Assembly: GCA_029212415.1 (NCBI GenBank)
Contig: JARGOF010000007.1
Location: 62,001-126,000 of the forward strand
Length of the DNA stretch: 64,000 bases
From: Rhizobiaceae bacterium
GTDB taxonomy: Bacteria; Pseudomonadota; Alphaproteobacteria; Rhizobiales; Rhizobiaceae
Reading direction: 5' to 3'
Both the position numbers and the translations under genes were made by a program. Shown here in pieces: positions 1-9,022 of this stretch. The notes under the pieces were generated by a model that was given only the letters and a program-made list of their open reading frames with translations, did no database searches and was not told where the DNA came from. Every line of letters starts with the position of its first letter. Position 1 is the first letter of the stretch.

Positions 1-891
1 TGTGTCTGTTATCGGTATCGCACCGATCAGAACCTCCAATTTGTGCCCATCCAGCGCATGCGGCTCCTTCCACAGGTAGGACATTTCACAGACCTCCCTC
101 AGCATCGGCACGACCAGGGCGCCCAGCCGAAACAACAGCCAGGGAACATTGGCGCGCTTGAGGTCGGAACCAATGGCCACTTCACAGTGGTGCTTCATTT
201 CATTGCCGGTCATTGCATGCCCCGGAAACAGAAACTGCTCAAATGGCGACAGTTCATCGGCGTGAGCGGCCAATTGCACAAAGCTGTCGGCAAGGTCCGG
301 CAGATAGGCCCAGCTGTGCACCACATTCATCGGACCGGGATAGGTAAAGACACCCTTCTTCATCTTCGCAGCAATGGCAAGATCAAACCACGACCCGGGC
401 ATTTTGCCACCGTAAAAGTCGCCCGCGCGCAGGATGATGGTCTGTACGCCATGGCTGGATGACTGCTGCCTGAAATAGTCTTCCACTGCACAGCGCAGGG
501 TGCCCTTGCGTGTCGTCTTCGAAATGGCCGTATCGTCCTTGACGAGGGGCGGGATCTTGTGGCCGTAATTGTAGACATTGCCCGGGAAAAGGTGGATGGC
601 GCCGTGCTCCCGGCACGCAGCCATGACATTTTCGCCCATCGGCATCAGGTTTTTTTTCCACTGCGTGTAGATTGGATTGAGGCCATTGAAGATGAAATCC
701 GAACCGTGGGTGGCCTGCACCAGGGATTGCCGGTCGAGCGCATTGGCGGCCCGTTGTTCTATTGCTGCCGGAAGCCCTTTTGCCGTGCCTGTCCGTGTGA
801 TGGCAACGACATGGTATCCGGCGCGATAGAACGCCTTTGCCGCCATATTCGAAAGCCTGCCATTGGCACCAAGTATTGCGATCGTTTTCAT
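1..891 (-). CDS. NAD-dependent epimerase/NmrA-like SDR (partial, 3' end off window)
   Basis: An open frame of 297 codons runs from the ATG at 891 to the window edge without a stop, so the C-terminus is missing. The N-terminus carries a Rossmann nucleotide-binding pattern (AILGANGR near residue 5), followed by a central segment with PGNVYNYG, which resembles the VYG-type active-site region of extended SDR epimerases, although a clean YxxxK is not visible. The family usually acts on nucleotide sugars or as a redox sensor; the substrate here cannot be read. It diverges from the LysR gene at 1003 with a perfect palindrome between them, so LysR control is a reasonable inference. Confidence 0.8.
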   Translation of the reverse strand, partial: MKTIAILGANGRLSNMAAKAFYRAGYHVVAITRTGTAKGLPAAIEQRAANALDRQSLVQATHGSDFIFNGLNPIYTQWKKNLMPMGENVMAACREHGAIHLFPGNVYNYGHKIPPLVKDDTAISKTTRKGTLRCAVEDYFRQQSSSHGVQTIILRAGDFYGGKMPGSWFDLAIAAKMKKGVFTYPGPMNVVHSWAYLPDLADSFVQLAAHADELSPFEQFLFPGHAMTGNEMKHHCEVAIGSDLKRANVPWLLFRLGALVVPMLREVCEMSYLWKEPHALDGHKLEVLIGAIPITDT

Positions 892-981
892 GTGAGACTC
901 CTTTGAATCAGTCTGTACGGGATCGGTCTCGACAATATCGCTTCAATTTCGTATCTTAAATCGACATAAATGGATAATTGT

Positions 982-997
982 AATTCAAATTTGAATT
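982..997. promoter_or_regulatory. Perfect 16-bp palindrome, candidate LysR operator
   Basis: AATTCAAATTTGAATT is a perfect inverted repeat lying in the divergent spacer between the epimerase (start 891) and the LysR gene (start 1003). It contains a T-N11-A spacing as expected of LysR-family sites and ends five bases before the LysR start codon, so binding there could also block translation or transcription of the regulator itself. Binding is inferred, not shown. Confidence 0.5.
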
Positions 998-1002
998 GAG
1001 GG

Positions 1003-1917
1003 ATGATGGACTGGCAACAGGTACAGTGTTTTCTTGCAGTCGCAGAACGTGGAACGCTGGCCGCCGCAGCGAGTCATCTGGGCATGAGCCAGCCGACGCT
1101 GGGACGGCACATCAATGCGCTGGAGGCCTCTTTGGGGCTGGCATTGTTTATCCGCAGCCGAAAAGGCATGGCGCTGACTGAAGCCGGCCTGTCGATCGTC
1201 GATGACGCCAGAGGCATGCGGGACGAAGCCGACCGTATTGCCCTCAAGGCCGCCGGCAGCGCACAATCGGTCAGCGGTTCCATACGGATCACCGCCAGCG
1301 ATATCGTCTCCACCTATGTTTTGCCGCCGATCATTGCGGCCCTGGGCATTGCCGAACCCGACATTGAGGTCGAACTTGTCCCCAGCAATACGCTTGAAAA
1401 CCTGCTCAGACGTGATGCCGACATCGCCGTCAGGATGGTGCGTCCCATGCAAAATGATGTCATCGCCCGCAAGACCAACGAAATGGGCATGGGGATCTAT
1501 GCCCATGAGCATTATCTTGCCCGCCGGGGCGAACCAGCCAACATGGAAGAGTTTTTCCGGCACCGGCTTATCGGCATGGATCGGTCCAACCTGATCATCG
1601 ACGGCATGCACGATTTTGGAATTGCCGCAGAGCGAAACATGTTTTCGGTGCGCACCGATGATCAGGTTGCCTATTGGGAATTGATCAAAGCGGGTGCGGG
1701 AATTGGATTTGCGGCACATTTTCTGGCCAATGGCGCGCCGGGCCTGCGACGTATTCTGCCCGACATCACGATCCGGGCTCTGCCGGTCTGGCTGGCTTCG
1801 CACCGCGAATTGCGCACCAGCCAGCGTATCCGCCGCGTGATGGATTTCCTGCATGAACACATCAGTGCCTTGCCATTGAAGCAGGGGATGCCGGAACACG
1901 ATACAGTTGAGCACTGA
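1003..1917 (+). CDS. LysR-family transcriptional regulator
   Basis: 304 aa, the usual LysR length. Residues 1-60 form the winged helix-turn-helix (LxxFLAVAERGTLAAAAxxLxxSQPTLxRHI pattern is visible), and residues from about 90 on form the periplasmic-binding-protein-like effector domain. Two ATG codons are adjacent; a GAGGG sequence just upstream fits the second ATG (1006) slightly better. The gene is divergent from the epimerase at 1-891, the classic layout in which a LysR protein controls its neighbour and itself. The effector is unknown. Confidence 0.93.
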   Translation: MMDWQQVQCFLAVAERGTLAAAASHLGMSQPTLGRHINALEASLGLALFIRSRKGMALTEAGLSIVDDARGMRDEADRIALKAAGSAQSVSGSIRITASDIVSTYVLPPIIAALGIAEPDIEVELVPSNTLENLLRRDADIAVRMVRPMQNDVIARKTNEMGMGIYAHEHYLARRGEPANMEEFFRHRLIGMDRSNLIIDGMHDFGIAAERNMFSVRTDDQVAYWELIKAGAGIGFAAHFLANGAPGLRRILPDITIRALPVWLASHRELRTSQRIRRVMDFLHEHISALPLKQGMPEHDTVEH

Positions 1918-2065
1918 AGCCGGGTGATGGTTAAATACCGCGATTGCAAACCAAAGCCATAGGCGCAAATCGACGCGCGCAGTCAGATATCAAGTCAACT
2001 GGCGCAAACCGGCTTTCCACCATCAAATGCTTCCATTTGATGGTGAACCGCTTTATTGCCAGTTT

Positions 2066-3001
2066 ATGAGCGTTTTTGTTGTGGTCAATCCGCAGGCGGG
2101 CAGCGGGAGAACAGGCCGCCGATGGCCGGATATCGCAAAGCGGATTGCCGACCAGATCGGACCCTTTGATCATGCCCTGACAACCGGCAACGGCGAAGCC
2201 TCACATGTGGCACGCCAGGCCATCGCCGGGGGTGCAACATTGGTGATTGCCGTCGGCGGTGATGGCACCATAAGCGAAACAGTCAACGGCTTTACCGATG
2301 CCATGGGCACTGTGAATGCTACTTGCGCCTTTGCCGCCATCAGCGAGGGCACCGGGGCGGACTTTGCCCGCAACCCTGCACCTGAAGGGTACAGCAATGA
2401 CCCAGTCGCTGCCATTGCATCAGGACAACGCCGTCGCATAGACCTTGGGCGGGTGACCTATACCGATGATGCCGGTCAGCGTGATTCGCGCCTGTTTATC
2501 AATATTGCCAGCATGGGTCTTTCCGGCGCGGTCGACCGGCAGGTCAATGCCGACCGGGTGACGGGGTTTCTGCCGGGAAAACTTGTCTTCTATCTGGCAA
2601 CCCTGCGCGCCCTGATGCGCCATGAGAATCAGACCGTGCGCCTGACCATTGACGACACGGAGCCCTTCCTGGTCGAACTTACCATGGCGGCCATTGCAAA
2701 TGGTCAATATTTCGGTGGTGGCATGCGCGTTGCACCGCAGGCCCGTCTGGACTCCGGCCTGTTTGAAATCATTGTCCTGAGTTGCGGTTCCAGATTGAGC
2801 CTCATCAAGGACCTGTCCCAGGTCTATCGCGGTGCCCATATGAACCATCCGATGATCATCGCGCGCAAGGGCCGCCGCATCGTCGCCGAGGTAATGACCC
2901 CCGGCAACGGCAAGGTCCCGCTCGACATCGATGGTGAATCACCGGGATATCTGAAGGCCGAATTCGAGATTCTGCCAGGTGCACTTCTGCTCCAGCAATG
3001 A
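2066..3001 (+). CDS. Diacylglycerol kinase-family lipid kinase
   Basis: 312 aa from the ATG at 2066; the frame is open from 2027, but family alignment begins at SVFVVVNPQAGSG, so the internal ATG is preferred. The nucleotide-binding GGDGT motif is at residues 64-68 and is followed by ISETVNG, matching the GGDGTxxExxNG signature of the DAGK catalytic domain (YegS/LCB5 type). The C-terminal half has the paired GGGMRVAPQARLDSG element typical of the family. Such enzymes phosphorylate diacylglycerol or related lipids at the membrane. It ends six bases from the convergent MFS gene, with no room for a hairpin terminator. Confidence 0.88.
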   Translation: MSVFVVVNPQAGSGRTGRRWPDIAKRIADQIGPFDHALTTGNGEASHVARQAIAGGATLVIAVGGDGTISETVNGFTDAMGTVNATCAFAAISEGTGADFARNPAPEGYSNDPVAAIASGQRRRIDLGRVTYTDDAGQRDSRLFINIASMGLSGAVDRQVNADRVTGFLPGKLVFYLATLRALMRHENQTVRLTIDDTEPFLVELTMAAIANGQYFGGGMRVAPQARLDSGLFEIIVLSCGSRLSLIKDLSQVYRGAHMNHPMIIARKGRRIVAEVMTPGNGKVPLDIDGESPGYLKAEFEILPGALLLQQ

Positions 3002-3007
3002 TCCGCT

Positions 3008-4186
3008 TTAGAGGTGTTCAGCAGCCCCGTCGGCGGGTGCCACGAGATCCGCCGGATGTACGATGGCCGAAAGCATGAGCACCACAGCAAATAGGGCAGC
3101 CAATCCCATGAATGCGACTGAAAAGCTGTTGTGTTCGGCCACAAAGCCGATCAGAGCAGGCGCCAGCAGAATGCCGGAATAGCCCATGGATGTGGCAATG
3201 GATATGCCGACACCGGGCGGCAGGTCAGGCAGGTTTCCGGCCGCTGAAAAGACCACCGGCACCAGATTGGCAATACCGATACCGGCCAGCGCAAAACCGG
3301 CAATGGCCCAGGTCGAATCGCTGGCGGTTGCCGCCATGACCATGCCGCATGCACCGACAATGGCCGAATAACGCACCGTCCTGACAGAACCAAAGCGCTG
3401 GCGTACAGCATCACCCACAAAGCGCATCAGGGCCATGGTTGCGGCAACAGCGCCAAAGGCCAGGCCGGAATAGGTCACATCTGCTCCAAGATCCTGTCGC
3501 AGGTAAAGGGCGCCCCAATCGAGGATCGCCCCTTCGGGTACCATCGAAAACAGGGCGACAAGACCCAGCAGATAGGGCATCGGTGCCAGGCTCAGCCGGA
3601 AACGCGGTTTGTCTTGCGAGAGCAGCGGAAGATCAGGTGCAAGACGGTTGAAACAGGCCAGAGCCAGGGCAAGAGATATCAGAGACACAACGATAGCCTG
3701 TGCCGACGTACCCAGCCAGTCGATCAACACGCCACCGGAAACAGCGCCACACAGGCCGCCAAGGCTCCAGAAACCGTGGCACGATGACATGATGGCACGC
3801 GTCAAACGCCTTTCCACCACGACCGCGTTGGAATTCATGGCAATGTCCATTGAACCGATGATGCCACCAAACACAAACAACGCGGCCACGAGCACCCCCA
3901 CATTGGGCGCCAACGCAACAGGCAATATGACCAGCCCACACACCACACTGGTCGCGCGCAGCACCGGCAGCGTGCCAATACGGGCAATCAATGCACCTGA
4001 CAGCGGCATGACAAACAATGAACCCAGCCCCAGCGCCAGAATCATCAACCCCATTTGGGTTTCCGACAATCCGTGACGCCCCGCGACTTCCGGCACAAGG
4101 GGTGCCCAGCTGCCGACGATGAATCCATTCATCAAGAACAGTGCCGATACTGCTGCCCGCATGCGCCCCGGTTCCCCTTCAGACAA
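3008..4186 (-). CDS. MFS transporter
   Basis: 392 aa with about twelve hydrophobic segments, the usual major facilitator length. The N-terminal part (FIVGSWAPLVPEVAGRHG, then a cytoplasmic loop after helix 2) resembles the fucose-permease/YbjJ-like subgroup of small-molecule exporters, but the substrate cannot be deduced. The start is the first ATG of the frame. Convergent with the lipid kinase and co-directional with the pyruvate carboxylase upstream, from which it is separated by 59 bp; co-transcription is possible. Confidence 0.85.
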   Translation of the reverse strand: MSEGEPGRMRAAVSALFLMNGFIVGSWAPLVPEVAGRHGLSETQMGLMILALGLGSLFVMPLSGALIARIGTLPVLRATSVVCGLVILPVALAPNVGVLVAALFVFGGIIGSMDIAMNSNAVVVERRLTRAIMSSCHGFWSLGGLCGAVSGGVLIDWLGTSAQAIVVSLISLALALACFNRLAPDLPLLSQDKPRFRLSLAPMPYLLGLVALFSMVPEGAILDWGALYLRQDLGADVTYSGLAFGAVAATMALMRFVGDAVRQRFGSVRTVRYSAIVGACGMVMAATASDSTWAIAGFALAGIGIANLVPVVFSAAGNLPDLPPGVGISIATSMGYSGILLAPALIGFVAEHNSFSVAFMGLAALFAVVLMLSAIVHPADLVAPADGAAEHL

Positions 4187-4245
4187 TAGCGTGGGTCAGA
4201 ACTCAATAGAACATTTTGTGGCCCCACACATCACGATCCATGACA

Positions 4246-7200
4246 TCAGGAATAGACCACCAGAAGGTCCTTTGCATCGATCTGATCGCCCGTTTTGACG
4301 AGGACTTCCGATACAACCGCATCTCTTTCCGCATGGATGGCCGTTTCCATTTTCATGGCCTCGATCGACAACAGGACGTCGCCGGCCTGCACCTTTTGTC
4401 CTGCAGCAACAGAGACGGTGGAGACAACGCCTGGCATCGGCGCGCCCACCTGGCTGTCATTGCCGGCTTCCGCCTTGCGGCGTTGCGCTGCGGCGGAAAC
4501 GCCATGGATCCGGTCGGGCACCAGAATACGGCGCGGCTGGCCATTGAGTTCGAAGAACACCGTCACCATGCCCTTTTCATTGGCTTCACTGACGGCGAGG
4601 TTTCGAACGACCAGCGTGACGCCTTTTTCAAGGTCCACAAACAATTCATTGCCTGTCGGCAGGCCGTAAAAATAGGAAGGCGTGGGCAGAGTGGAGACCG
4701 GACCATAGGTATTGAGCGCCATGGCATAGTCGGTAAAGACCTTCGGATACATCATGTAGGATGCAAATTCGAATTCATTGACCGGCCGGTCCAATGTTGT
4801 CTCGATTGTCTTGCGTTCGGCTGCAAGGTCTGCGTCTTCCAGCAATGATCCCGGACGCACCGTATAGGGCGTATCGCCCTTCAGCACCTTGTCTTGAATG
4901 TCCTTCGGCCAGCCACCGGGAGATTGTCCCAGATCACCGCGCATCATGGACACCACGGAATCGGGGAAGGAAACGTCGCGTTGCGGGTCCTTCACATCTT
5001 CCACCGACAGGTCCTGGGAGACCATCATCAGCGCCATGTCACCCACCACCTTGGACGAGGGTGTCACCTTGACGATGTCACCGAACATCTGGTTGACGTC
5101 GGCATAGGTCTGGGCAACTTCGTGCCATCGGCTTTCGAGCCCCAGAGACCGCGCCTGTTCCTTCAGATTGGTGAACTGTCCACCCGGCATTTCATGCAGA
5201 TAGACTTCCGATGCCGGTCCCTTCAGGTCACTTTCAAAAGCCACATATTGTGCACGAACTTCCTCCCAGTAGAAGGAAATACGGCGGATCCACTCCGGAT
5301 CGAGTTGCGGATCACGTTCCGTGCCGCGCAGAGCCTCGACAATCGAGCCGAGGCAGGGCTGGGACGTATTGCCCGACAGCGCGTCCATGGCCGCATCAAC
5401 GGCATCGACACCGGCATCCACCGCCGCCAGGACCGTTGCCGCCGAAATTCCCGACGTGTCATGCGTGTGGAAATGAATGGGCAGGTCGGTGGAATCCCGC
5501 AACGCCTTGATGAGGATTGTCGCCGCCGCGGGCTTGAGCAGGCCGGCCATATCCTTCAGCGCAATGATATGCGCTCCGGCATCGGTCAGTTCCCGTGCCA
5601 GATCCGTATAATATTTCAGGTCATATTTCGGCCGAGCGGAATTCAGGATATCCCCGGTATAACAGATCGCCGCTTCACACAATTTGTCCTCTTCGCACAC
5701 GGCATCCATGGACACACGCATGTTGTCCACCCAGTTCAGGCAGTCGAAAACGCGGAAGAGGTCGATCCCGCCAGCCGCAGCCTGCTTGACGAAATGCCGA
5801 ACCACATTGTCAGGATAATTCTTGTAGCCGACACCATTGGCGCCGCGCAGCAACATCTGCAACAGGATATTGGGAGCACCGGCCCGGATCTTCGACAGAC
5901 GTTCCCATGGATCTTCGGTCAGGAACCGCATCGACACGTCGAAGGTCGCGCCGCCCCAGCATTCAAGTGACAGGAGATTGGGCAGTGCCCGCGCATAGGT
6001 GCCGGAGATACGCGCGATATCATAGGTCCGCATGCGGGTGGCCAGCAATGACTGATGACCGTCGCGCATGGTCGTATCAGTCACCAGCACCCGCTTTTCA
6101 TTGCGCATCCATTCGCCGAATTTCTTCGGCCCCAATGCGTCAAGCCGCTGCTTGCTGCCGTCGCTGACTTCACCGGGGCCGACATGCGGCACGGCGGGCA
6201 GATTGGCATCTGCGGCAGGGAGCACCCTGTTGCGCGTTTCGGGATGGCCGTTGATGGTGACATCGGCCAGATAGGTCAACAGCCGGGTGGCCCGGTCCTG
6301 TCGTCTGACCTGGGCGAACAGTTCCGGCGTATTGTCAATGAATTTGGTCGTGTAGCTGTTGTCGCGAAAATGCTCGTGGCCGATAATGGCTTCCAGGAAT
6401 GTCAGATTGGTCGCCACACCGCGAATGCGAAATTCGCGCAGCGCCCGGTCCATCCGCTTGATCACCTCTTCCGAGGTGGGCGCCCAGGCCGTCACCTTTT
6501 CCAGCAGGGGGTCGTAGAACCGTGTGATCACCGCACCGGAATAGGCGGTGCCGCCATCCAGCCGGATACCAAAGCCCGTTGCCCCGCGATAGGCGGTGAT
6601 GCGACCGTAATCCGGAATGAAATTCTGTTCGGGATCTTCAGTGGTGATCCGGCACTGCATGGCATGGCCATTGAGAGCGATATCGGCCTGCGCCGGAACA
6701 CCCGACTGCGGGGTGCCGATGGCGTGGCCGTCAAGAATATGGATCTGCGCCTTGACAATATCGATCCCGGTGACTTCCTCGGTGACCGTATGCTCGACCT
6801 GAATGCGCGGGTTGACTTCGATGAAATAGAATTCGCCGCTATCGACATCCATCAGGAATTCGACGGTGCCGGCTCCGACATAATGGGTTGCTTCACCTAT
6901 TTTGATTGCATAGGCCGCCAATGCCTGACGCTGTGCATCGACCAGATAGGGCGCCGGAGCGCGTTCAACGACCTTCTGGTTGCGCCGCTGGATCGAACAA
7001 TCACGCTCAAACAGATGCACCACATTGTTGTGCGTATCACCCAGTATCTGGACCTCGACATGCCGGGCACGCTCGATCAGCTTTTCCAGATAGACCTCAT
7101 CCTTGCCGAAAGCCGCCCGCGCTTCACGCTTGCCCTCTGTCACCTCGCGCGCCAGATCCTCCTCGGAGCGGATCACCCGCATGCCGCGACCACCGCCGCC

Positions 7201-7707
7201 CCAGGATGCCTTCAGCATCACCGGATAGCCAACTTCACGGGCCATTCGTGCCGCTTCTTCCATATCATCAGGCAGCGGAACAGTGGCCGGCACGACCGGA
7301 ACGCCAACCTCCATTGCCAGATTGCGGGCAGCAACCTTGTTGCCCAGCCGACGCATGGTCTCGGGCTTGGGGCCGATGAACAGAATATCGTTTTGCGCGC
7401 AGGCGTCGGCAAACTCCGGACTCTCGGACAAAAGCCCGTAACCCGGGTGAATGGCATCGGCGCCCGACAATTTGGCAACACGGATCATCTCATCGATCGA
7501 CAGATAACTCTCAATGGGCCCAAGGTCGGCCGAAAGATGCGGCCCTCGGCCAACCTGATAGGATTCATCCGCCTTGAAACGATGCAGTGCCAGCTTGTCT
7601 TCTTCGGCCCATACAGCGACCGTTTTCAGCCCCAGTTCGTTGGCAGCGCGGAAAACCCTGATGGCAATTTCGGATCGGTTCGCAACGAGAATTTTGGTCA
7701 TAGGCAA
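4246..7707 (-). CDS. pyc: Pyruvate carboxylase
   Basis: 1153 aa, the length expected of a single-chain pyruvate carboxylase, which carboxylates pyruvate to oxaloacetate using ATP, bicarbonate and biotin. Domain order is complete: biotin carboxylase (residues 4 to about 450, with KILVANRSEIA at the start and the glycine-rich ATP-grasp loop GGGGRGMR), carboxyltransferase (from about 540, TMRDGHQSLLATR and the metal-binding HFHTHD), tetramerisation region and C-terminal biotinyl domain (AMKME with the biotinylated lysine at about residue 1119). It is the main anaplerotic enzyme for growth on sugars and three-carbon compounds. A 605-codon open frame on the opposite strand is a shadow of this gene. 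Confidence 0.98.
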   Translation of the reverse strand: MPMTKILVANRSEIAIRVFRAANELGLKTVAVWAEEDKLALHRFKADESYQVGRGPHLSADLGPIESYLSIDEMIRVAKLSGADAIHPGYGLLSESPEFADACAQNDILFIGPKPETMRRLGNKVAARNLAMEVGVPVVPATVPLPDDMEEAARMAREVGYPVMLKASWGGGGRGMRVIRSEEDLAREVTEGKREARAAFGKDEVYLEKLIERARHVEVQILGDTHNNVVHLFERDCSIQRRNQKVVERAPAPYLVDAQRQALAAYAIKIGEATHYVGAGTVEFLMDVDSGEFYFIEVNPRIQVEHTVTEEVTGIDIVKAQIHILDGHAIGTPQSGVPAQADIALNGHAMQCRITTEDPEQNFIPDYGRITAYRGATGFGIRLDGGTAYSGAVITRFYDPLLEKVTAWAPTSEEVIKRMDRALREFRIRGVATNLTFLEAIIGHEHFRDNSYTTKFIDNTPELFAQVRRQDRATRLLTYLADVTINGHPETRNRVLPAADANLPAVPHVGPGEVSDGSKQRLDALGPKKFGEWMRNEKRVLVTDTTMRDGHQSLLATRMRTYDIARISGTYARALPNLLSLECWGGATFDVSMRFLTEDPWERLSKIRAGAPNILLQMLLRGANGVGYKNYPDNVVRHFVKQAAAGGIDLFRVFDCLNWVDNMRVSMDAVCEEDKLCEAAICYTGDILNSARPKYDLKYYTDLARELTDAGAHIIALKDMAGLLKPAAATILIKALRDSTDLPIHFHTHDTSGISAATVLAAVDAGVDAVDAAMDALSGNTSQPCLGSIVEALRGTERDPQLDPEWIRRISFYWEEVRAQYVAFESDLKGPASEVYLHEMPGGQFTNLKEQARSLGLESRWHEVAQTYADVNQMFGDIVKVTPSSKVVGDMALMMVSQDLSVEDVKDPQRDVSFPDSVVSMMRGDLGQSPGGWPKDIQDKVLKGDTPYTVRPGSLLEDADLAAERKTIETTLDRPVNEFEFASYMMYPKVFTDYAMALNTYGPVSTLPTPSYFYGLPTGNELFVDLEKGVTLVVRNLAVSEANEKGMVTVFFELNGQPRRILVPDRIHGVSAAAQRRKAEAGNDSQVGAPMPGVVSTVSVAAGQKVQAGDVLLSIEAMKMETAIHAERDAVVSEVLVKTGDQIDAKDLLVVYS

Positions 7708-7957
7708 GGCGCAATACTCCAGCGATGTGCAGTGCAGCGGTTAGGGCCGCATTCGCCCTCTTTTAAGTCATATCTACGTTATGTAAAAGCTGCACCAGCA
7801 AGATTTTCGCAACACCTGTGTGTTCACTGTGCATCGCAGCAATGCAAGACCGGGATTCATTGGCCCCGGTGAAATCAAAAAAAACACCAACGCGAGCTGC
7901 GATAGCAGGCTCGGCCACCGGCATCGCTTGGATTTTTGCCCGCAATCAGCGGATGAC

Positions 7958-8698
7958 TCAGGAAATCAGGCCAAGGCGGAAGGCGATGGCCACAGCGTGG
8001 TGCCTGTTCTTTGCCTTGAGTTTTATCTGCAGGGCATTCATGTACCAGTCGACCGTGTGGTTCGACAGTTTCAGCACCGCTGCAATCTCGTTTGAAGTCA
8101 TGCCATCGGCCAGATAACTCAGCGCTTCCATTTCCCGACGCGTCAATTGCACGTCGACACTGGATGACAATTCTTCATTCATGATCGGATCAGACAGTTC
8201 CAGCAGGCGCCAGAACACGATCTTGGCCATGGCATCAAACTCGATCATCTCCAACGGACTGAGGTCGACCTGTTTGCCGCCAATGGTCAGATTGCCCATC
8301 AACCCACGGCGTCCGTGAATCGGAAAGATATAACCACCCTCAAGGCCGAATTTCAGCGCATCAACCATCATGCGTTGCATCCGTCGGCGGTGCGGGTCGG
8401 AGATAAAGGCGGGAACCGCATCGGCCCAACTGAAGCCCATGCGGGCATGCCCCAGATAACGAATCGTCGGATCAATCAGGACATATTTCTTCTGCATGTA
8501 GCGTGTCGGCCAGCCTTCCGGCCAGCGACCGGCCAGAACAAGGCTCAAGGGGTCTTCCGATGCCTTGGGCTGGCGGATGATTCCATAATAGTCAAAGCCA
8601 TAGGCATCCAGCACAGCTTCGAATCTTTCGATGATCTCCGGCTGTGTCTCCAGCTCATTGATTGAATCGAGAAAGTCGATTACGGATTTGATTCTCAC
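7958..8698 (-). CDS. LuxR-family quorum-sensing-type regulator (solo)
   Basis: 246 aa with an N-terminal autoinducer-binding domain (residues 10-165) and a C-terminal LuxR helix-turn-helix (residues 180-240, LTRREMEALSYLADGMTSNEIA). The residues that line the acyl-homoserine-lactone pocket in TraR/LuxR are recognisable: W and Y in GWPTRYM, the D-P pair in LIDPT and the W in FSWAD. No luxI-like synthase is present in the window, so this is a LuxR solo that may listen to external signals or to a synthase elsewhere. It diverges from the lytic transglycosylase gene across a 324-bp spacer. Confidence 0.9.
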   Translation of the reverse strand: MRIKSVIDFLDSINELETQPEIIERFEAVLDAYGFDYYGIIRQPKASEDPLSLVLAGRWPEGWPTRYMQKKYVLIDPTIRYLGHARMGFSWADAVPAFISDPHRRRMQRMMVDALKFGLEGGYIFPIHGRRGLMGNLTIGGKQVDLSPLEMIEFDAMAKIVFWRLLELSDPIMNEELSSSVDVQLTRREMEALSYLADGMTSNEIAAVLKLSNHTVDWYMNALQIKLKAKNRHHAVAIAFRLGLIS

Positions 8699-9022
8699 AG
8701 AAATGTTCCACCCTCAACTACGTATGTCATCGTTTCGTGCAGATCATCTGCCAGACTGAACCACCCGGTCCCGCGACCAGGACACAGCGTGTGCCTGCTC
8801 TCAAATGTTCGAATAGAGTCAGTTTTTGCTGATCCTGTCTTTCTGGCTCTGATGATGCAGATCCCTCGCCACATACAGTCCTCGTTACAAATGATCATAA
8901 CCATTCTCACACGGATAGAAAAGCCAGTGATTGCTTACAAAGCCGTATAGCGTGTATACAATGAATGCATTCCTCTTATGGGTGTATAATTCAAGTGACT
9001 TGCCTGTTTCAAGGTTGCTGAT
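8699..9022. other. Divergent intergenic region luxR / lytic transglycosylase
   Basis: 324 bp without a credible gene; it is richer in A+T than its flanks, as expected of a double promoter. It holds a candidate rightward promoter and a small inverted repeat, given separately. A 71-codon open frame on the minus strand (8695-8910) has no recognisable protein features and I take it as chance. Confidence 0.6.
8931..8960 (+). promoter_or_regulatory. Candidate promoter and overlapping inverted repeat for the transglycosylase
   Basis: TTGCTT at 8931-8936 and TATACA at 8955-8960 are separated by 18 bp, a weak sigma70-like pair pointing at the start codon at 9023. The inverted repeat GTATA-GCGTG-TATAC (8945-8959) overlaps the -10 element and could be an operator, possibly for the adjacent LuxR protein. 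Neither element is a strong consensus match. Confidence 0.35.

Noticed and set aside
7849-7870. ACCGGG-N10-CCCGGT stem with an A-run next to it
   Set aside because: Considered as a terminator for the LuxR gene; the A-run lies on the wrong side for the minus strand and no U-run follows on either strand, so no termination function can be claimed.
6055-7872. 605-codon open frame on the plus strand
   Set aside because: It is antisense to pyruvate carboxylase over nearly its full length, has no recognisable domain and the high G+C of the true gene leaves such antisense frames open.
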